The notes below the pieces were generated by a model. That model did no database searches. It saw only the letters and a program-made list of their open reading frames with translations, and had not been told where the DNA came from. A DNA stretch of 64,000 nucleotides, from NCBI RefSeq assembly GCF_004353225.1, contig NZ_CP037934.1, forward strand, positions 1,240,001 to 1,304,000. The letters run 5' to 3'. Of this stretch, positions 7,312-16,079 are shown one piece after another (positions within the stretch are counted from its first letter, which is position 1; each line of letters opens with the position of its first letter). Source of the stretch: Marinobacter sp. JH2 (GTDB lineage Bacteria; Pseudomonadota; Gammaproteobacteria; Pseudomonadales; Oleiphilaceae). Position numbers and translations under genes: made by a program.

Positions 7312-8181
7312 TTATTGTTCTTTGTCGGCGTGAGTGATCGCGGTGAAGAACAACCACGAAATCAACAGAACAATCAGGAAATAAATCAGGGAAAATGCAG
7401 CCGCACGCCCCAGATCAAACTGCCCTATCGCCATGGTTGTCAGGGTTTGGCTTAGGAACGTTGTCGAGCTTCCCGGACCGCCGCCGGTCAGAACGAAGGG
7501 CTCGGTGTAAATCATGAAGCTGTCCATAAAACGCAAAAGCACAGCAATGATCAGCACACTTTTGAGCCTTGGGAGCTGAATGTACCGGAATACCGCCCAC
7601 TTGGACGCCCGGTCGATTTCCGCTGCTTGATAAAAGGCTTCCGGAATCGCGCGCAAGCCGGAATAGCACAGCAACGCGACTAAGGGGGTCCAGTGCCAGA
7701 CATCCATCAATAAGACCGTTAGCCAAGCATCGACAGTGCTGCCTGTGTAGTTGTAGTCCACGCCCAACTGATTAATACCCCACCCGAACAAACCAATATC
7801 ACCGCGCGCGAAAATCTGCCAGATCGTGCCAACCACATTCCAGGGAATCAGCAGCGGGATGGCCACCAGAATCAAACACAAGGACCCTTTGATACCAGAC
7901 TTCGGCATCATCAACGCCACCCCGATTCCCAGCGGGATCTGGATCAAAAGTACGGCGCCCGAGAACAAGAACTGGCGCAGCAACGAATCCTGAAGGCGCT
8001 CATCGGTGAGGACTTCTTTGAACCATTCCGTACCCACAAAGTACGCCTGCCCCGGCCCGAAGATGTCCTGAACTGAATAGTTGACCACGGTCATCAGCGG
8101 TATTAGTGCTGAAAACGCTACCAACAAGAACACCGGCAACACCAGCCACCAAGCTCGATTGTTCGGGATCTTATCCATCAT
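7312..8181 (-). CDS. glpP: Glycerol ABC transporter permease GlpP
   Basis: This 289-residue permease of the MalF/UgpA class has six predicted membrane helices. The EAA-like coupling loop (IPEAFYQAAEIDRASKWAVF, about residues 178-197) leads into the conserved FRYIQLPRL. Its start overlaps the end of glpT by 4 bases (ATGA), which points to translational coupling. It pairs with GlpQ to form the membrane channel. Confidence 0.88.
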   Translation of the reverse strand: MMDKIPNNRAWWLVLPVFLLVAFSALIPLMTVVNYSVQDIFGPGQAYFVGTEWFKEVLTDERLQDSLLRQFLFSGAVLLIQIPLGIGVALMMPKSGIKGSLCLILVAIPLLIPWNVVGTIWQIFARGDIGLFGWGINQLGVDYNYTGSTVDAWLTVLLMDVWHWTPLVALLCYSGLRAIPEAFYQAAEIDRASKWAVFRYIQLPRLKSVLIIAVLLRFMDSFMIYTEPFVLTGGGPGSSTTFLSQTLTTMAIGQFDLGRAAAFSLIYFLIVLLISWLFFTAITHADKEQ

Positions 8182-9278
8182 GGTTGCTCCTGCATCAGGA
8201 ATTCATCGACGTATAACATGGTCCATTCAGGCGGCAGAGTAAGGTGAACGCGACTGCCAATCTCCGCGTGAAAATCCTCATCGACCCGCACCTTCAACGT
8301 CTGTGAATCCAGGTCCACATCGATGATTTTGTAGGTGCCCAGGTCTTCCATATCCAACACCTTGGACTCATAAGAATTAACTTCATTTTCATGACTTAAC
8401 TGTATGAATTCAGGTCGAATCCCGATCTTTACATTGGTTGATTCGAGACGATTTAATTGCTCAAGCCGCCAGCCATCTAAGGCTACGTCGGTGGACCCAA
8501 AACGAACACCCGAAGCACACCGTTCAACGTCGATCAGATTCATCCCCGGGCTGCCGATAAAGTAACCAACGAAGGTGTGGTTGGGTTGCTCGAACAACTC
8601 GGTCGGGGTGCCGAACTGTACGATCTGGCCGTCGTACATAACCGCGATCTTGTCGGCAAAGGTGGACGCCTCTAGCTGATCGTGGGTTACGTAAACCATG
8701 GTGATATCGAACTGTTCGTGGATTTGCTTGAGCTTGCGGCGCAACTTCCACTTAAGCTGCGGGTCGATAACGGTGAGTGGTTCATCAAACAAGATGGCAG
8801 ACACATCCTCCCTTACCAAACCACGCCCCATGGACACTTTCTGTTTTTCGTCAGCAGTGAGATTTTTGGCTTTTTTATGCAGTTTGTCTTCGATCTCCAG
8901 TACTTCGGCGATCTCCTGCACACGCACCTTGATACGTTCCGCGGGAACCTTGTTGTTCTTCAGCGGAAACGCCAGATTTTGGTAGACGGTCATCGAATCG
9001 TAAATCACCGGAAACTGGAAAACCTGTGCGATATTCCGGTCCCGAGGCGAAAGCGCATTAACCCGCTTGCCATCGAACAATACTTCGCCTTCCGATGGCT
9101 GCACCAATCCCGAGATAATATTCAGCATGGTGCTCTTACCGCACCCGGACGGCCCAAGGAGCGCATAAGCCCCACCTTTGTGCCAAACGTGGTCTAGCTG
9201 ACGGATCGCGTAATCTTCGGGGCCTGATGGCGATTTACTATAGCTGTGAGCCAGGGACTTCAAGTGAATCTCAGCCAT
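8178..9278 (-). CDS. glpT: Glycerol ABC transporter ATPase GlpT
   Basis: This 366-residue MalK/UgpC-like ATPase has a canonical Walker A (GPSGCGKST, about residues 39-47), a Walker B ending in ILFDEP, the switch histidine (YVTHDQLEA) and a C-terminal regulatory OB-fold domain. The ABC signature, normally LSGGQ, is LTADEKQ, which is strongly degenerate, while the partner GlpS keeps LSGGQ. The pair is therefore likely to have one standard and one degenerate ATP site. Its start overlaps the glpS stop by one base. It is not the E. coli glycerol-3-phosphate antiporter that shares the symbol. Confidence 0.88.
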   Translation of the reverse strand: MAEIHLKSLAHSYSKSPSGPEDYAIRQLDHVWHKGGAYALLGPSGCGKSTMLNIISGLVQPSEGEVLFDGKRVNALSPRDRNIAQVFQFPVIYDSMTVYQNLAFPLKNNKVPAERIKVRVQEIAEVLEIEDKLHKKAKNLTADEKQKVSMGRGLVREDVSAILFDEPLTVIDPQLKWKLRRKLKQIHEQFDITMVYVTHDQLEASTFADKIAVMYDGQIVQFGTPTELFEQPNHTFVGYFIGSPGMNLIDVERCASGVRFGSTDVALDGWRLEQLNRLESTNVKIGIRPEFIQLSHENEVNSYESKVLDMEDLGTYKIIDVDLDSQTLKVRVDEDFHAEIGSRVHLTLPPEWTMLYVDEFLMQEQP

Positions 9279-10372
9279 TACACTCCCCTCCCCGAACGCT
9301 GCGACGGCGTGTGTACGAGCTGCTCGTGGGTATCGAACACAAACAGCTTGTTGACCGGCAGGTACACACGAATGGGTGCGCCTGTGTGATATTGATGCAC
9401 GCCCATTGATTGAGTGACCATCTCGAAATGTCGGCTCTCGACATGCATAAAGGTTTCCGAGCCGCTAATTTCACTCAGCGCCACTTCCATGGGGATCTCA
9501 AGGTCGTCATCGTTGGCAGGTGTCAGGGCAATATGGCTGGGGCGGATTCCAAACCAGTACTCGCCCGGTTTCAAATCGGCCAGCTCTTGAGTCAGCGCGT
9601 GGCGGGTGTCTTCATCAAACGACAGTTCCGTATCTGAAACACGGCCTCGAATCAGGTTCATCGGTGGCTCGCTGAACAGCTGAGCCGCCAAGGTATTGAC
9701 GGGCTTGCGATACACCTCCATCACAGGGCCATTCTGAACCACACGACCTTCGTGAAGCAGCGTGGTCGTGCCTCCCAGAGCGAGCGCTTCGTTGGCCTCC
9801 GTTGTGGCGTATACGGCAATGCACTGACGCTCGCGGAACAGGTCCCGCAATTCGGCCCTCAGCTCTTCACGCAACTTGTAGTCGAGATTCACCAGAGGTT
9901 CATCAAAAAGCACCAGAGTCGCGTCTTTCACCAAGGCTCTCGCCATGGCCGTACGTTGCTGCTGACCTCCGGAGAGTTCGAGGGGAAACCGTTTTAAAAG
10001 CGGTTCGATGCGCAGCATTGCCGCAGTTTCTTTGACTCGCCGATCAATCTCCGTTTCCCGCATCTTCGCCAGGCGCAGTGGTGAAGCAATATTCTCGTAG
10101 ACAGAAAGATTCGGATAATTGATGAACTGCTGATAGATCATCGAAATGTTGCGGCGCTGGACGCTCTGATGGGTTACATCGTTGCCGTTGTAGATCAAGC
10201 GGCCTTGGGTCGGCTTGTCCAGCCCCGCCATCAAACGCATCAGCGAGGTTTTACCTGCGAGCGTCCGCCCCAATAAAACATTGAACGAGCCAGCCTCAAA
10301 CGTCAGGTTGGCATTCCGAATATAATCGACACCGTCGACGATTCGGGAAATGTTCTCGAGCGTTAAGGACAT
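9278..10372 (-). CDS. glpS: Glycerol ABC transporter ATPase GlpS
   Basis: This 364-residue partner ATPase has a P-loop GRTLAGKTS (about residues 35-43) that fits GxxxxGK[ST] but has Ala before GK instead of the usual Gly/Cys. The signature LSGGQQQR is intact, Walker B is LVLFDEP, and the switch-histidine position reads YATTEANEA, without a histidine. Canonical features are thus split between GlpS and GlpT. It is the first gene of the transporter run, about 100 bases downstream of glpK, with an 11-bp hairpin between them. Confidence 0.88.
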   Translation of the reverse strand: MSLTLENISRIVDGVDYIRNANLTFEAGSFNVLLGRTLAGKTSLMRLMAGLDKPTQGRLIYNGNDVTHQSVQRRNISMIYQQFINYPNLSVYENIASPLRLAKMRETEIDRRVKETAAMLRIEPLLKRFPLELSGGQQQRTAMARALVKDATLVLFDEPLVNLDYKLREELRAELRDLFRERQCIAVYATTEANEALALGGTTTLLHEGRVVQNGPVMEVYRKPVNTLAAQLFSEPPMNLIRGRVSDTELSFDEDTRHALTQELADLKPGEYWFGIRPSHIALTPANDDDLEIPMEVALSEISGSETFMHVESRHFEMVTQSMGVHQYHTGAPIRVYLPVNKLFVFDTHEQLVHTPSQRSGRGV

Positions 10373-10438
10373 GTGTCTTCCTTGTTGTTTTTGTGAAAAC
10401 GTGTCCGAGCACTGTCATCCAATGCAAGCTGTAATACA

Positions 10439-10467
10439 GCTTGGGCTTACGTTAGCTAAGCCCAAGC
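10439..10467 (-). promoter_or_regulatory. Intercistronic hairpin between glpK and glpS
   Basis: GCTTGGGCTTA (10439-10449) pairs perfectly with TAAGCCCAAGC (10457-10467) around a 7-nt loop. No T tract follows in the minus direction, so partial termination, or mRNA processing that balances kinase against transporter, is more likely than full termination. Confidence 0.55.
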
Positions 10468-10471
10468 CTGC

Positions 10472-11944
10472 TTATAGCTTTTGCACCGCATTGATCCAGC
10501 CCTCGTACAATCGGTCGCGATGCTCTTTCGTCATCACAGGCTCAAACCTGCGATCGCAGCGCCACAAATCCGATAATTCGTCCAGCGATTGATAAACACC
10601 GGCTTTCAACCCCGCCAGATACGCCACCCCCAAGGCTGTCGTTTCCACCAGCGACGGACGGTCCACGGTTGCCCCCAGAATGTCAGCCAGGAACTGCAGC
10701 ACCCAGCTGTTCGCAACCATTCCGCCGTCTACTCGCAGTGTGGTCGGACGAATACCGTCCTTTTCCATCGCTTTCTGTAAATCTTTCGTTTGGTAGCACA
10801 CAGATTGCAGCCCTGCGGTGACAATCTCTTTGATTCCGGTATCCCGAGTTAAACCAAAGATAGCCCCTCGGGCATCCGGATCCCAGTAGGGAGCACCGAG
10901 TCCGGTAAACGCAGGCACCAGATACACGCCGTGATCGACAGGCGTTCCTTGGGCCAAGGGTTCAGTGTCGCAGGCGTCATTAATGAGTTGCAGGCCATCC
11001 CGCAACCACTGAATCGCGGCTCCGGCAATAAAGATGCTGCCTTCGAGCGCATAGGTTGTTTCGCCATTTAAACGATATGCCACAGTTGTGAGCAAGCGGT
11101 GTTCGGAACGAAGCGCTTTATCACCGGTGTTAAGCATCAAGAAGCAGCCTGTACCGTAGGTGCTCTTCGCCATCCCGACCTCAAAGCAGGTTTGTCCAAA
11201 TAGCGCCGCTTGCTGATCACCAGCGATGCCGTAAACAGAGCTTCCATTGAGCGCACCGCCCTCCGTGATTTCTCCGAAATCATCGGATGAATCCATCACT
11301 TCTGGAAGCAAAGATGCGGGGATGTCGAACATCTCCAGAAGATCGTTATCCCACTGTTGCGTATGGATGTTAAACAACAGGGTTCTGCTGGCGTTTGTGG
11401 CATCGGTTCGGTGTACACGGCCACCTGTCAGGCGCCAAAGGATGAAGCTGTCTACCGTACCAAAGGCCAATTCACCCCGCTCTGCGCGTTCCCTGACCCC
11501 TGAAACGTTCTCAAGAATCCAGCGAATTTTCGTGGCCGAGAAATAGGGATCAATCAAAAGGCCGGTTTTGCCGTGCACCCAAGGTTCGTGGCTACTCAGC
11601 TTTAGCGATTTACAGTAATCTGCAGTACGCCTGTCCTGCCAAACAATGGCGTTATACACCGGTTTTCCGGTTTTTCGATCCCAGATGATGGTTGTTTCAC
11701 GCTGATTGGTGATGCCCACCCCAATCACTTCGTCATCGGCGTCAAATTCTTCTGCCATCACCGCATCGCAGGTGCGCTGAACCGTTGACCAAAGATCCTC
11801 CGGGTCGTGCTCAACCCAACCGCTATCCGGAAAGTGCTGAGGAAATTCCTCTTGTCGAACGGCGTGTATATTGCCTTTCAGATCAAAGAGAATGGCCCGG
11901 GAGCTGGTGGTTCCTTGATCAATCGAAAGTAGATACTGACTCAT
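10472..11944 (-). CDS. glpK: Glycerol kinase
   Basis: This 490-residue FGGY-family kinase converts glycerol and ATP to sn-glycerol 3-phosphate. Hallmarks are the N-terminal phosphate loop [15 protein letters not shown], the glycerol-contact segment [22 protein letters not shown] near residue 260 and the FGGY signature region around [21 protein letters not shown]. Length is typical. It is transcribed divergently from glpR, with a GlpR-like repeat in the 215-base gap, and leads the run toward the glycerol ABC importer. Confidence 0.97.
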   Translation of the reverse strand: MSQYLLSIDQGTTSSRAILFDLKGNIHAVRQEEFPQHFPDSGWVEHDPEDLWSTVQRTCDAVMAEEFDADDEVIGVGITNQRETTIIWDRKTGKPVYNAIVWQDRRTADYCKSLKLSSHEPWVHGKTGLLIDPYFSATKIRWILENVSGVRERAERGELAFGTVDSFILWRLTGGRVHRTDATNASRTLLFNIHTQQWDNDLLEMFDIPASLLPEVMDSSDDFGEITEGGALNGSSVYGIAGDQQAALFGQTCFEVGMAKSTYGTGCFLMLNTGDKALRSEHRLLTTVAYRLNGETTYALEGSIFIAGAAIQWLRDGLQLINDACDTEPLAQGTPVDHGVYLVPAFTGLGAPYWDPDARGAIFGLTRDTGIKEIVTAGLQSVCYQTKDLQKAMEKDGIRPTTLRVDGGMVANSWVLQFLADILGATVDRPSLVETTALGVAYLAGLKAGVYQSLDELSDLWRCDRRFEPVMTKEHRDRLYEGWINAVQKL

Positions 11945-12104
11945 GCGTTATCGGCCTCGGCTTCATTTTTGTTCGCATTTTTGCTTTTTTGAAAAAGAAA
12001 TACCAAGAATTTTGCTTCACCTCCCCTTATATAGCAGTCAATTTGCCATCCAACCCACCTGGACAGCTGCAGAAACCCTCTAAAACAACTAAACTTTCCG
12101 AAAA

Positions 12105-12130
12105 TGTTCGTTTTTACGCGAAACCGAACA
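12105..12130. promoter_or_regulatory. Candidate GlpR operator in the glpK/glpR divergent promoter region
   Basis: TGTTCG (12105-12110) and CGAACA (12125-12130) are exact inverted half-sites separated by 14 bases. Nested in them is TTCG-N8-CGAA (12107-12122). The half-sites equal those of the E. coli GlpR operator. The site lies 30-50 bases upstream of the glpR ATG, consistent with autoregulation and control of divergent glpK. Confidence 0.5.
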
Positions 12131-12158
12131 AAAAACAGCCAGTTTCGGAGGAGATTGA

Positions 12159-12917
12159 ATGGCACAGCGGCATCGACAGGAACTCATTCTGGAGCTGATC
12201 CAGGAAAACGGTTTCGTCACCACCGATCAATTGGTCGAACAGTTTCAGGTTACGCCGCAGACCATCCGCCGGGATTTAAACGAGCTGGCCAAACATAAAA
12301 AATTGCGCCGCCACCACGGTGGCGCAGGCATCGACTCGAGCACTGAGAATACCGCCTACCAAGCCCGGAAGATTATGGATCTTGAGGCGAAAGAACGAAT
12401 CGCGGAAGCTATGGTGAAGCTCATTCCGGACAATTCCTCACTGTTCATCAATATCGGTACGACCACTGAAACTATCGCTAAAGCTCTGTTAGCAAAAAAC
12501 GGTTTGCAGGTGGTTACCAATAATCTCCATGTAGCCTCCATCCTTTCCGCCAAAGAAGATTTCCGAGTTATTATCGCCGGCGGCGAAGTTCGGAGTCGGG
12601 ACGGCGGTATTGTTGGCGAAGCCACTCGAGACTTCATCAACCAATTCAAGATGGACTTCGGCGTAATCGGGATCAGCGGCATTCACAACGATGGGTCGCT
12701 ATTGGACTTCGATTACCGCGAAGTTCGAGTCGCTCAGGCCATCATGGCCAATTCCAGCCAGACTCTGCTTGCCGCAGACCATTCCAAGTTCGGCCGGAAC
12801 GCTATGGTACGGCTTGGCAGCATCACTCAAGCTGACCATGTTTTTACGGACGAACAACCACCCAAAGAAATTGCAAAAATGCTCACAGAGCACAACGTAA
12901 CGCTGCATTTAGTCTAA
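12159..12917 (+). CDS. glpR: Glycerol regulon repressor GlpR (DeoR family)
   Basis: This 252-residue DeoR-type regulator has an N-terminal winged helix with FVTTDQLVEQFQVTPQTIRR (about residues 18-37) followed by the typical RRHHGGA turn. The C-terminal sugar-phosphate sensor domain shows NIGTTTETIAKAL and LLAADHSKFGRNAMVRLG. In known systems glycerol 3-phosphate releases GlpR from DNA. A strong ribosome-binding site (GGAGGAGA) precedes the ATG. It lies between glpK and glpD, and palindromes with TTCG/CGAA arms occur in front of itself, glpD and glpV. Confidence 0.95.
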   Translation: MAQRHRQELILELIQENGFVTTDQLVEQFQVTPQTIRRDLNELAKHKKLRRHHGGAGIDSSTENTAYQARKIMDLEAKERIAEAMVKLIPDNSSLFINIGTTTETIAKALLAKNGLQVVTNNLHVASILSAKEDFRVIIAGGEVRSRDGGIVGEATRDFINQFKMDFGVIGISGIHNDGSLLDFDYREVRVAQAIMANSSQTLLAADHSKFGRNAMVRLGSITQADHVFTDEQPPKEIAKMLTEHNVTLHLV

Positions 12918-12998
12918 ACGAATCGGCTTTTCGATCTCGAAACACAGTTGCCATCCAGTCACGTTCGTTTGCTTTCTAATTTTCCTTTACGAACATCT

Positions 12999-13021
12999 TA
13001 TACTTTCGCATAATGGCGAAA
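12999..13021. promoter_or_regulatory. glpD promoter -10 with overlapping GlpR-like operator
   Basis: TATACT (12999-13004) is a good -10. Directly after it TTTCGC-ATAATG-GCGAAA (13004-13021) is a perfect 6-6-6 inverted repeat with the same TTCG-N8-CGAA geometry as the site at 12107-12122. Additional half-sites GTTCG (12963-12967) and CGAAC (12990-12994) flank the -35 region. Binding here would block transcription of glpD. Confidence 0.5.
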
Positions 13022-13054
13022 CGAAACTACTAAGGCGTCGGGAGAGCATCAGAC

Positions 13055-14542
13055 ATGTCAGCAGAACACCCCCACTTTGATGTCGTTGTCGTCGGTGGCG
13101 GCATTAATGGCACAGGTATCGCTATGGATGCCGCAGGCCGCGGCTTAAACGTTCTGCTGTGCGAAATGAACGATCTGGCATCAGCTACGTCGTCAAATAG
13201 CAGCAAACTGATTCACGGCGGGCTTCGCTATTTGGAGCATTACGAATTCCGGCTGGTGCAGAAGGCGCTAGCCGAACGGGAGTCATTACTGCGCAATTCA
13301 CCGCACATCATGCACCCAATGCGCTTCCGCCTGCCCCACCGTTCTCATCTGCGCCCGGCCTGGATGATTCGAACGGGGCTTTTTCTTTATGACCACTTGG
13401 CCAAGCGCGAAATACTTCCTGGCTCTCGCTCCATCCGCTTTGATGGCTCCGGACCGCTGAAACCTGAAATGACGCGCGGCTTTGAATATTCTGACGGCTG
13501 GGTGGACGATGCTAGATTGGTTGTCCTGACCGCCAAAACAGCGGAACAGGCCGGAGCCACAATCATGACCCGCACCAAGTGCGTCAACGCAAAGCGTGGG
13601 CCCCATGAGTGGCAGGTAACACTTCAAAATACTCGTACAAACCACGAACAAACAGTCACCGCAAAAGCGATCGTGAATGCCTCGGGTCCTTGGGTAAGCT
13701 CTTTATTCGGTGAAGCGCTTTCGATGAAAGCACCCAAGATGATTCGCATGGTGAAAGGTAGCCACGTTGTGGTGCCCAGACTGAATCAGGAAGAAGAGGC
13801 CTACATACTCCAAAACGAAGACGAGCGCATAGTCTTTGTGATTCCCTATGAAGATAACTTCTCCCTGATTGGCACCACCGACGTTGAATACGAAGGCGAC
13901 CCGTCTAAAGCGAAAATATCACCGGAGGAAACGAGCTATTTGTTGGGGGTCGTAAACGATCACTTCAAGCGACAGCTACAACCTACAGACGTTATCTGGT
14001 CTTATTCTGGCGTGCGCCCGTTGATGGACGGCGAAGAAGAGAATGCCCAGAAAGCGTCGCGGGATTACACCTTTGAGGTGAGCGCAGAAAAAGGCCAGGC
14101 ACCCCTGATCTCGGTATTCGGTGGCAAGATCACCACTTACCGAAAATTGGCCGAAGCGGCCACCGATAGGCTTTGCAACTTCTTTGAAAACGCCGGCAAA
14201 CGCTGGACCAAGACAGCCGCACTGCCTGGAGGCGATTTCGACAATCAGGCCAACCTGACAAGCTCCCTTAAACGAGAGTATCCATGGCTACCTAGCCCTA
14301 TTGCCCGTCGATATGCGAGAACATACGGCACTCTATCCCGTACCATCCTTAAAGACTGCTCGTGCATCGAGGATCTTGGTCAACACTTCCTGGGAACGCT
14401 CTACGAGCGCGAGATAGACTATTTGGTGCAAAACGAGTGGGCCATCACTTCCGACGACATTTTATGGCGCCGAACCAAGCAAGGGCTTTATGCCGAAGCC
14501 CGTGATGTTGAAGCTGTTGATGCATTTCTGGCAACTAAATAG
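13055..14542 (+). CDS. glpD: Aerobic glycerol-3-phosphate dehydrogenase
   Basis: This 495-residue FAD enzyme oxidises sn-glycerol 3-phosphate to dihydroxyacetone phosphate and feeds electrons to quinone at the inner membrane. The N-terminal dinucleotide fold VVVGGGINGTGIAMDAAGRG, the SSKLIHGGLRYLEHYEF motif that contacts FAD, and the C-terminal GGKITTYRKLAEAATD are all present, and the length is normal. It is the last gene of the glycerol block, with its own promoter and operator-like repeat. An unexplained 400-base stretch separates it from the next gene. Confidence 0.97.
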   Translation: MSAEHPHFDVVVVGGGINGTGIAMDAAGRGLNVLLCEMNDLASATSSNSSKLIHGGLRYLEHYEFRLVQKALAERESLLRNSPHIMHPMRFRLPHRSHLRPAWMIRTGLFLYDHLAKREILPGSRSIRFDGSGPLKPEMTRGFEYSDGWVDDARLVVLTAKTAEQAGATIMTRTKCVNAKRGPHEWQVTLQNTRTNHEQTVTAKAIVNASGPWVSSLFGEALSMKAPKMIRMVKGSHVVVPRLNQEEEAYILQNEDERIVFVIPYEDNFSLIGTTDVEYEGDPSKAKISPEETSYLLGVVNDHFKRQLQPTDVIWSYSGVRPLMDGEEENAQKASRDYTFEVSAEKGQAPLISVFGGKITTYRKLAEAATDRLCNFFENAGKRWTKTAALPGGDFDNQANLTSSLKREYPWLPSPIARRYARTYGTLSRTILKDCSCIEDLGQHFLGTLYEREIDYLVQNEWAITSDDILWRRTKQGLYAEARDVEAVDAFLATK

Positions 14543-14945
14543 CTTTGCTCGTGTGCTGCGGGGCGGTTTTAAACAACGTTCTGCGGCATGCGTTTCCAAC
14601 ACTGTCTTTGAGCGGAAAGCTACACCCATCATCAAACCCTCCCGTTAATCGCTGAGTAGACTCAAGCGAATTTCTTTATAGGAATCCCCGTAGTTACGCC
14701 CCCCCCTTCTCTCCCCAGAAATAGAGGCCAGTTATACGACATTGGTCTTACAGTTAACTATAGTGACCTTGAATTCAGTGACCTGTACTAGCCTGAGTCT
14801 CCAGGATAGTTAAATTTATGTGACTGAGATATTGATAATCCGCCAGCAATGTGATCATATTGTTACATAAACTTGATTGTAGAGTGGGTTTTGGATTCGA
14901 GGACACTCTAAAGCCGACATTCATAGTTAACAATAATGGACTGAC
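14543..14945. other. Non-coding stretch between glpD and the diamino-acid cluster
   Basis: No supported gene lies here. It is AT-richer than its surroundings and contains a run of eight C (14699-14706) and a candidate promoter/operator near 14832-14868. No clear terminator for glpD was found. Confidence 0.6.
14832..14868 (+). promoter_or_regulatory. Possible promoter and operator of the DauR-like gene
   Basis: TTGATA (14832-14837), a 17-base spacer and TCATAT (14855-14860) form a promoter with a good -35 and weak -10. Overlapping the -10 is an inverted repeat ATGTGA-N8-TTACAT (14849-14868, five of six positions symmetric), suitable as a repressor site. The start codon is about 80 bases downstream. 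Confidence 0.3.
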
Positions 14946-15623
14946 ATGAACGAAATCGTATGTTCAACGCCTGAGGAAAAGGTTACCGATAGAGATCGGG
15001 AATTTCTGGCGAGCTATTTCCGGCTTGCCGACACGATCGCTGACTTCATCGGCCCTCACTGTGAAGTTGTTATTCATTCGCTAGACAGCCTCGAGACCTC
15101 TGTTGTCAAAATTGTTAATGGCCACAACACCGGCCGCCAAGTGAATTCGCCAATTACCGATCTAGGTCTAAAAATGCTCAGTCGGTTCAAGAAAACAGGG
15201 GAAGTGGCGCCCAGGAGTTTTTTTCATAACGATAAAAATGGCGCCATGATTAAGTCCACAACCTGCGTCTTGGCCGGTGAACATGGACAGCCTATTGGTT
15301 TGTTTTGCATCAATATGAATTTATCCAAGCCTTTCCCGGAAATTCTGAAAACGCTCATTCCGGACATGGCTAATGCGCACGGGAATATTCATGAGAACTT
15401 CAGTGAATCGGTGACGGACACCATCGATCAATCGATCATCGAGGCTATTTCGCAAGTAGACAACGATTCGGCGATCAATCTGCGAGGGAGAAACAAGGCT
15501 ATCGCTAAAATCCTGTTTGATAATGGAATATTTGAACTAAAAGAAGCGACAGCCCAGGTAGCAGAACATCTGGAAGTCACCCGGCATGCTATCTACAAGT
15601 ACATCCGTGAATTTAAATCCTGA
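14946..15623 (+). CDS. DauR/YheO-type transcriptional regulator
   Basis: This 225-residue protein has an N-terminal YheO-like PAS domain (about residues 20-135, with ADFIGPHCEVVIHSLDSLE and ITDLGLKML) and a C-terminal DauR-like helix-turn-helix (about 165-222, ending in VAEHLEVTRHAIYKYIREF). Relatives include DauR, the regulator of D-arginine catabolism in Pseudomonas. It is the first gene of the cluster and is followed after 22 bases by ridA, so it is likely the local regulator responding to the imported substrate or a product. Confidence 0.85.
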   Translation: MNEIVCSTPEEKVTDRDREFLASYFRLADTIADFIGPHCEVVIHSLDSLETSVVKIVNGHNTGRQVNSPITDLGLKMLSRFKKTGEVAPRSFFHNDKNGAMIKSTTCVLAGEHGQPIGLFCINMNLSKPFPEILKTLIPDMANAHGNIHENFSESVTDTIDQSIIEAISQVDNDSAINLRGRNKAIAKILFDNGIFELKEATAQVAEHLEVTRHAIYKYIREFKS

Positions 15624-15645
15624 CCACCAACCGAAGAGAGTAAAA

Positions 15646-16029
15646 ATGAAAAAAGTAATCCACACAGAAGCTGCACCTGCCGCCATCGGTCCCTATTCTC
15701 AGGGCACGGCATTCAATGATCTGGTTTTTGTTTCGGGGCAAATCCCCCTAGACCCTAACACCATGGTCTTTGTCGATGGTGGCATTAAAGAACAGACCCG
15801 TCAGGTGATGACCAATTTGCAAGCGGTGCTCAAAGAGAGCGGTGCCTCTCTAGAGTCCGTTTTAAAAACTACTTGCTTGCTCTCAGACATGGAAAACTTT
15901 GCGGCCTTTAATGAAGTTTACGCAGAGTTTTTTGGTACCGAGGGAGCGCCTGCTCGTGCCTGCTTTGCAGCCGCAGGATTACCAAAAGGTGCACTGGTCG
16001 AAGTTGAAGCTGTTGCCTTTAAGCAGTAA
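15646..16029 (+). CDS. RidA family enamine/imine deaminase
   Basis: This 127-residue RidA/YjgF/UK114 protein shows the family opening AAPAAIGPYSQG, VFVSGQIPLDP and the C-terminal ARACFAAAGLPKGALVEVEAVA, including the arginine that binds the substrate carboxylate. RidA proteins hydrolyse reactive 2-aminoacrylate and related enamines released by PLP eliminases. Its place immediately before a PLP ammonia-lyase makes that role likely here. The ATG at 15646 was chosen over an upstream in-frame ATG inside the DauR-like gene because it begins the conserved domain. Confidence 0.92.
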   Translation: MKKVIHTEAAPAAIGPYSQGTAFNDLVFVSGQIPLDPNTMVFVDGGIKEQTRQVMTNLQAVLKESGASLESVLKTTCLLSDMENFAAFNEVYAEFFGTEGAPARACFAAAGLPKGALVEVEAVAFKQ

Positions 16030-16079
16030 TTGATTAATCCGTACTTTTCGGCTGCCTTGCTGACCCCTGATCTCTTTGA

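Noticed and set aside
8682-9197. 171-codon plus-strand frame inside glpT
   Set aside because: Antisense to an unmistakable ABC ATPase and without family features.
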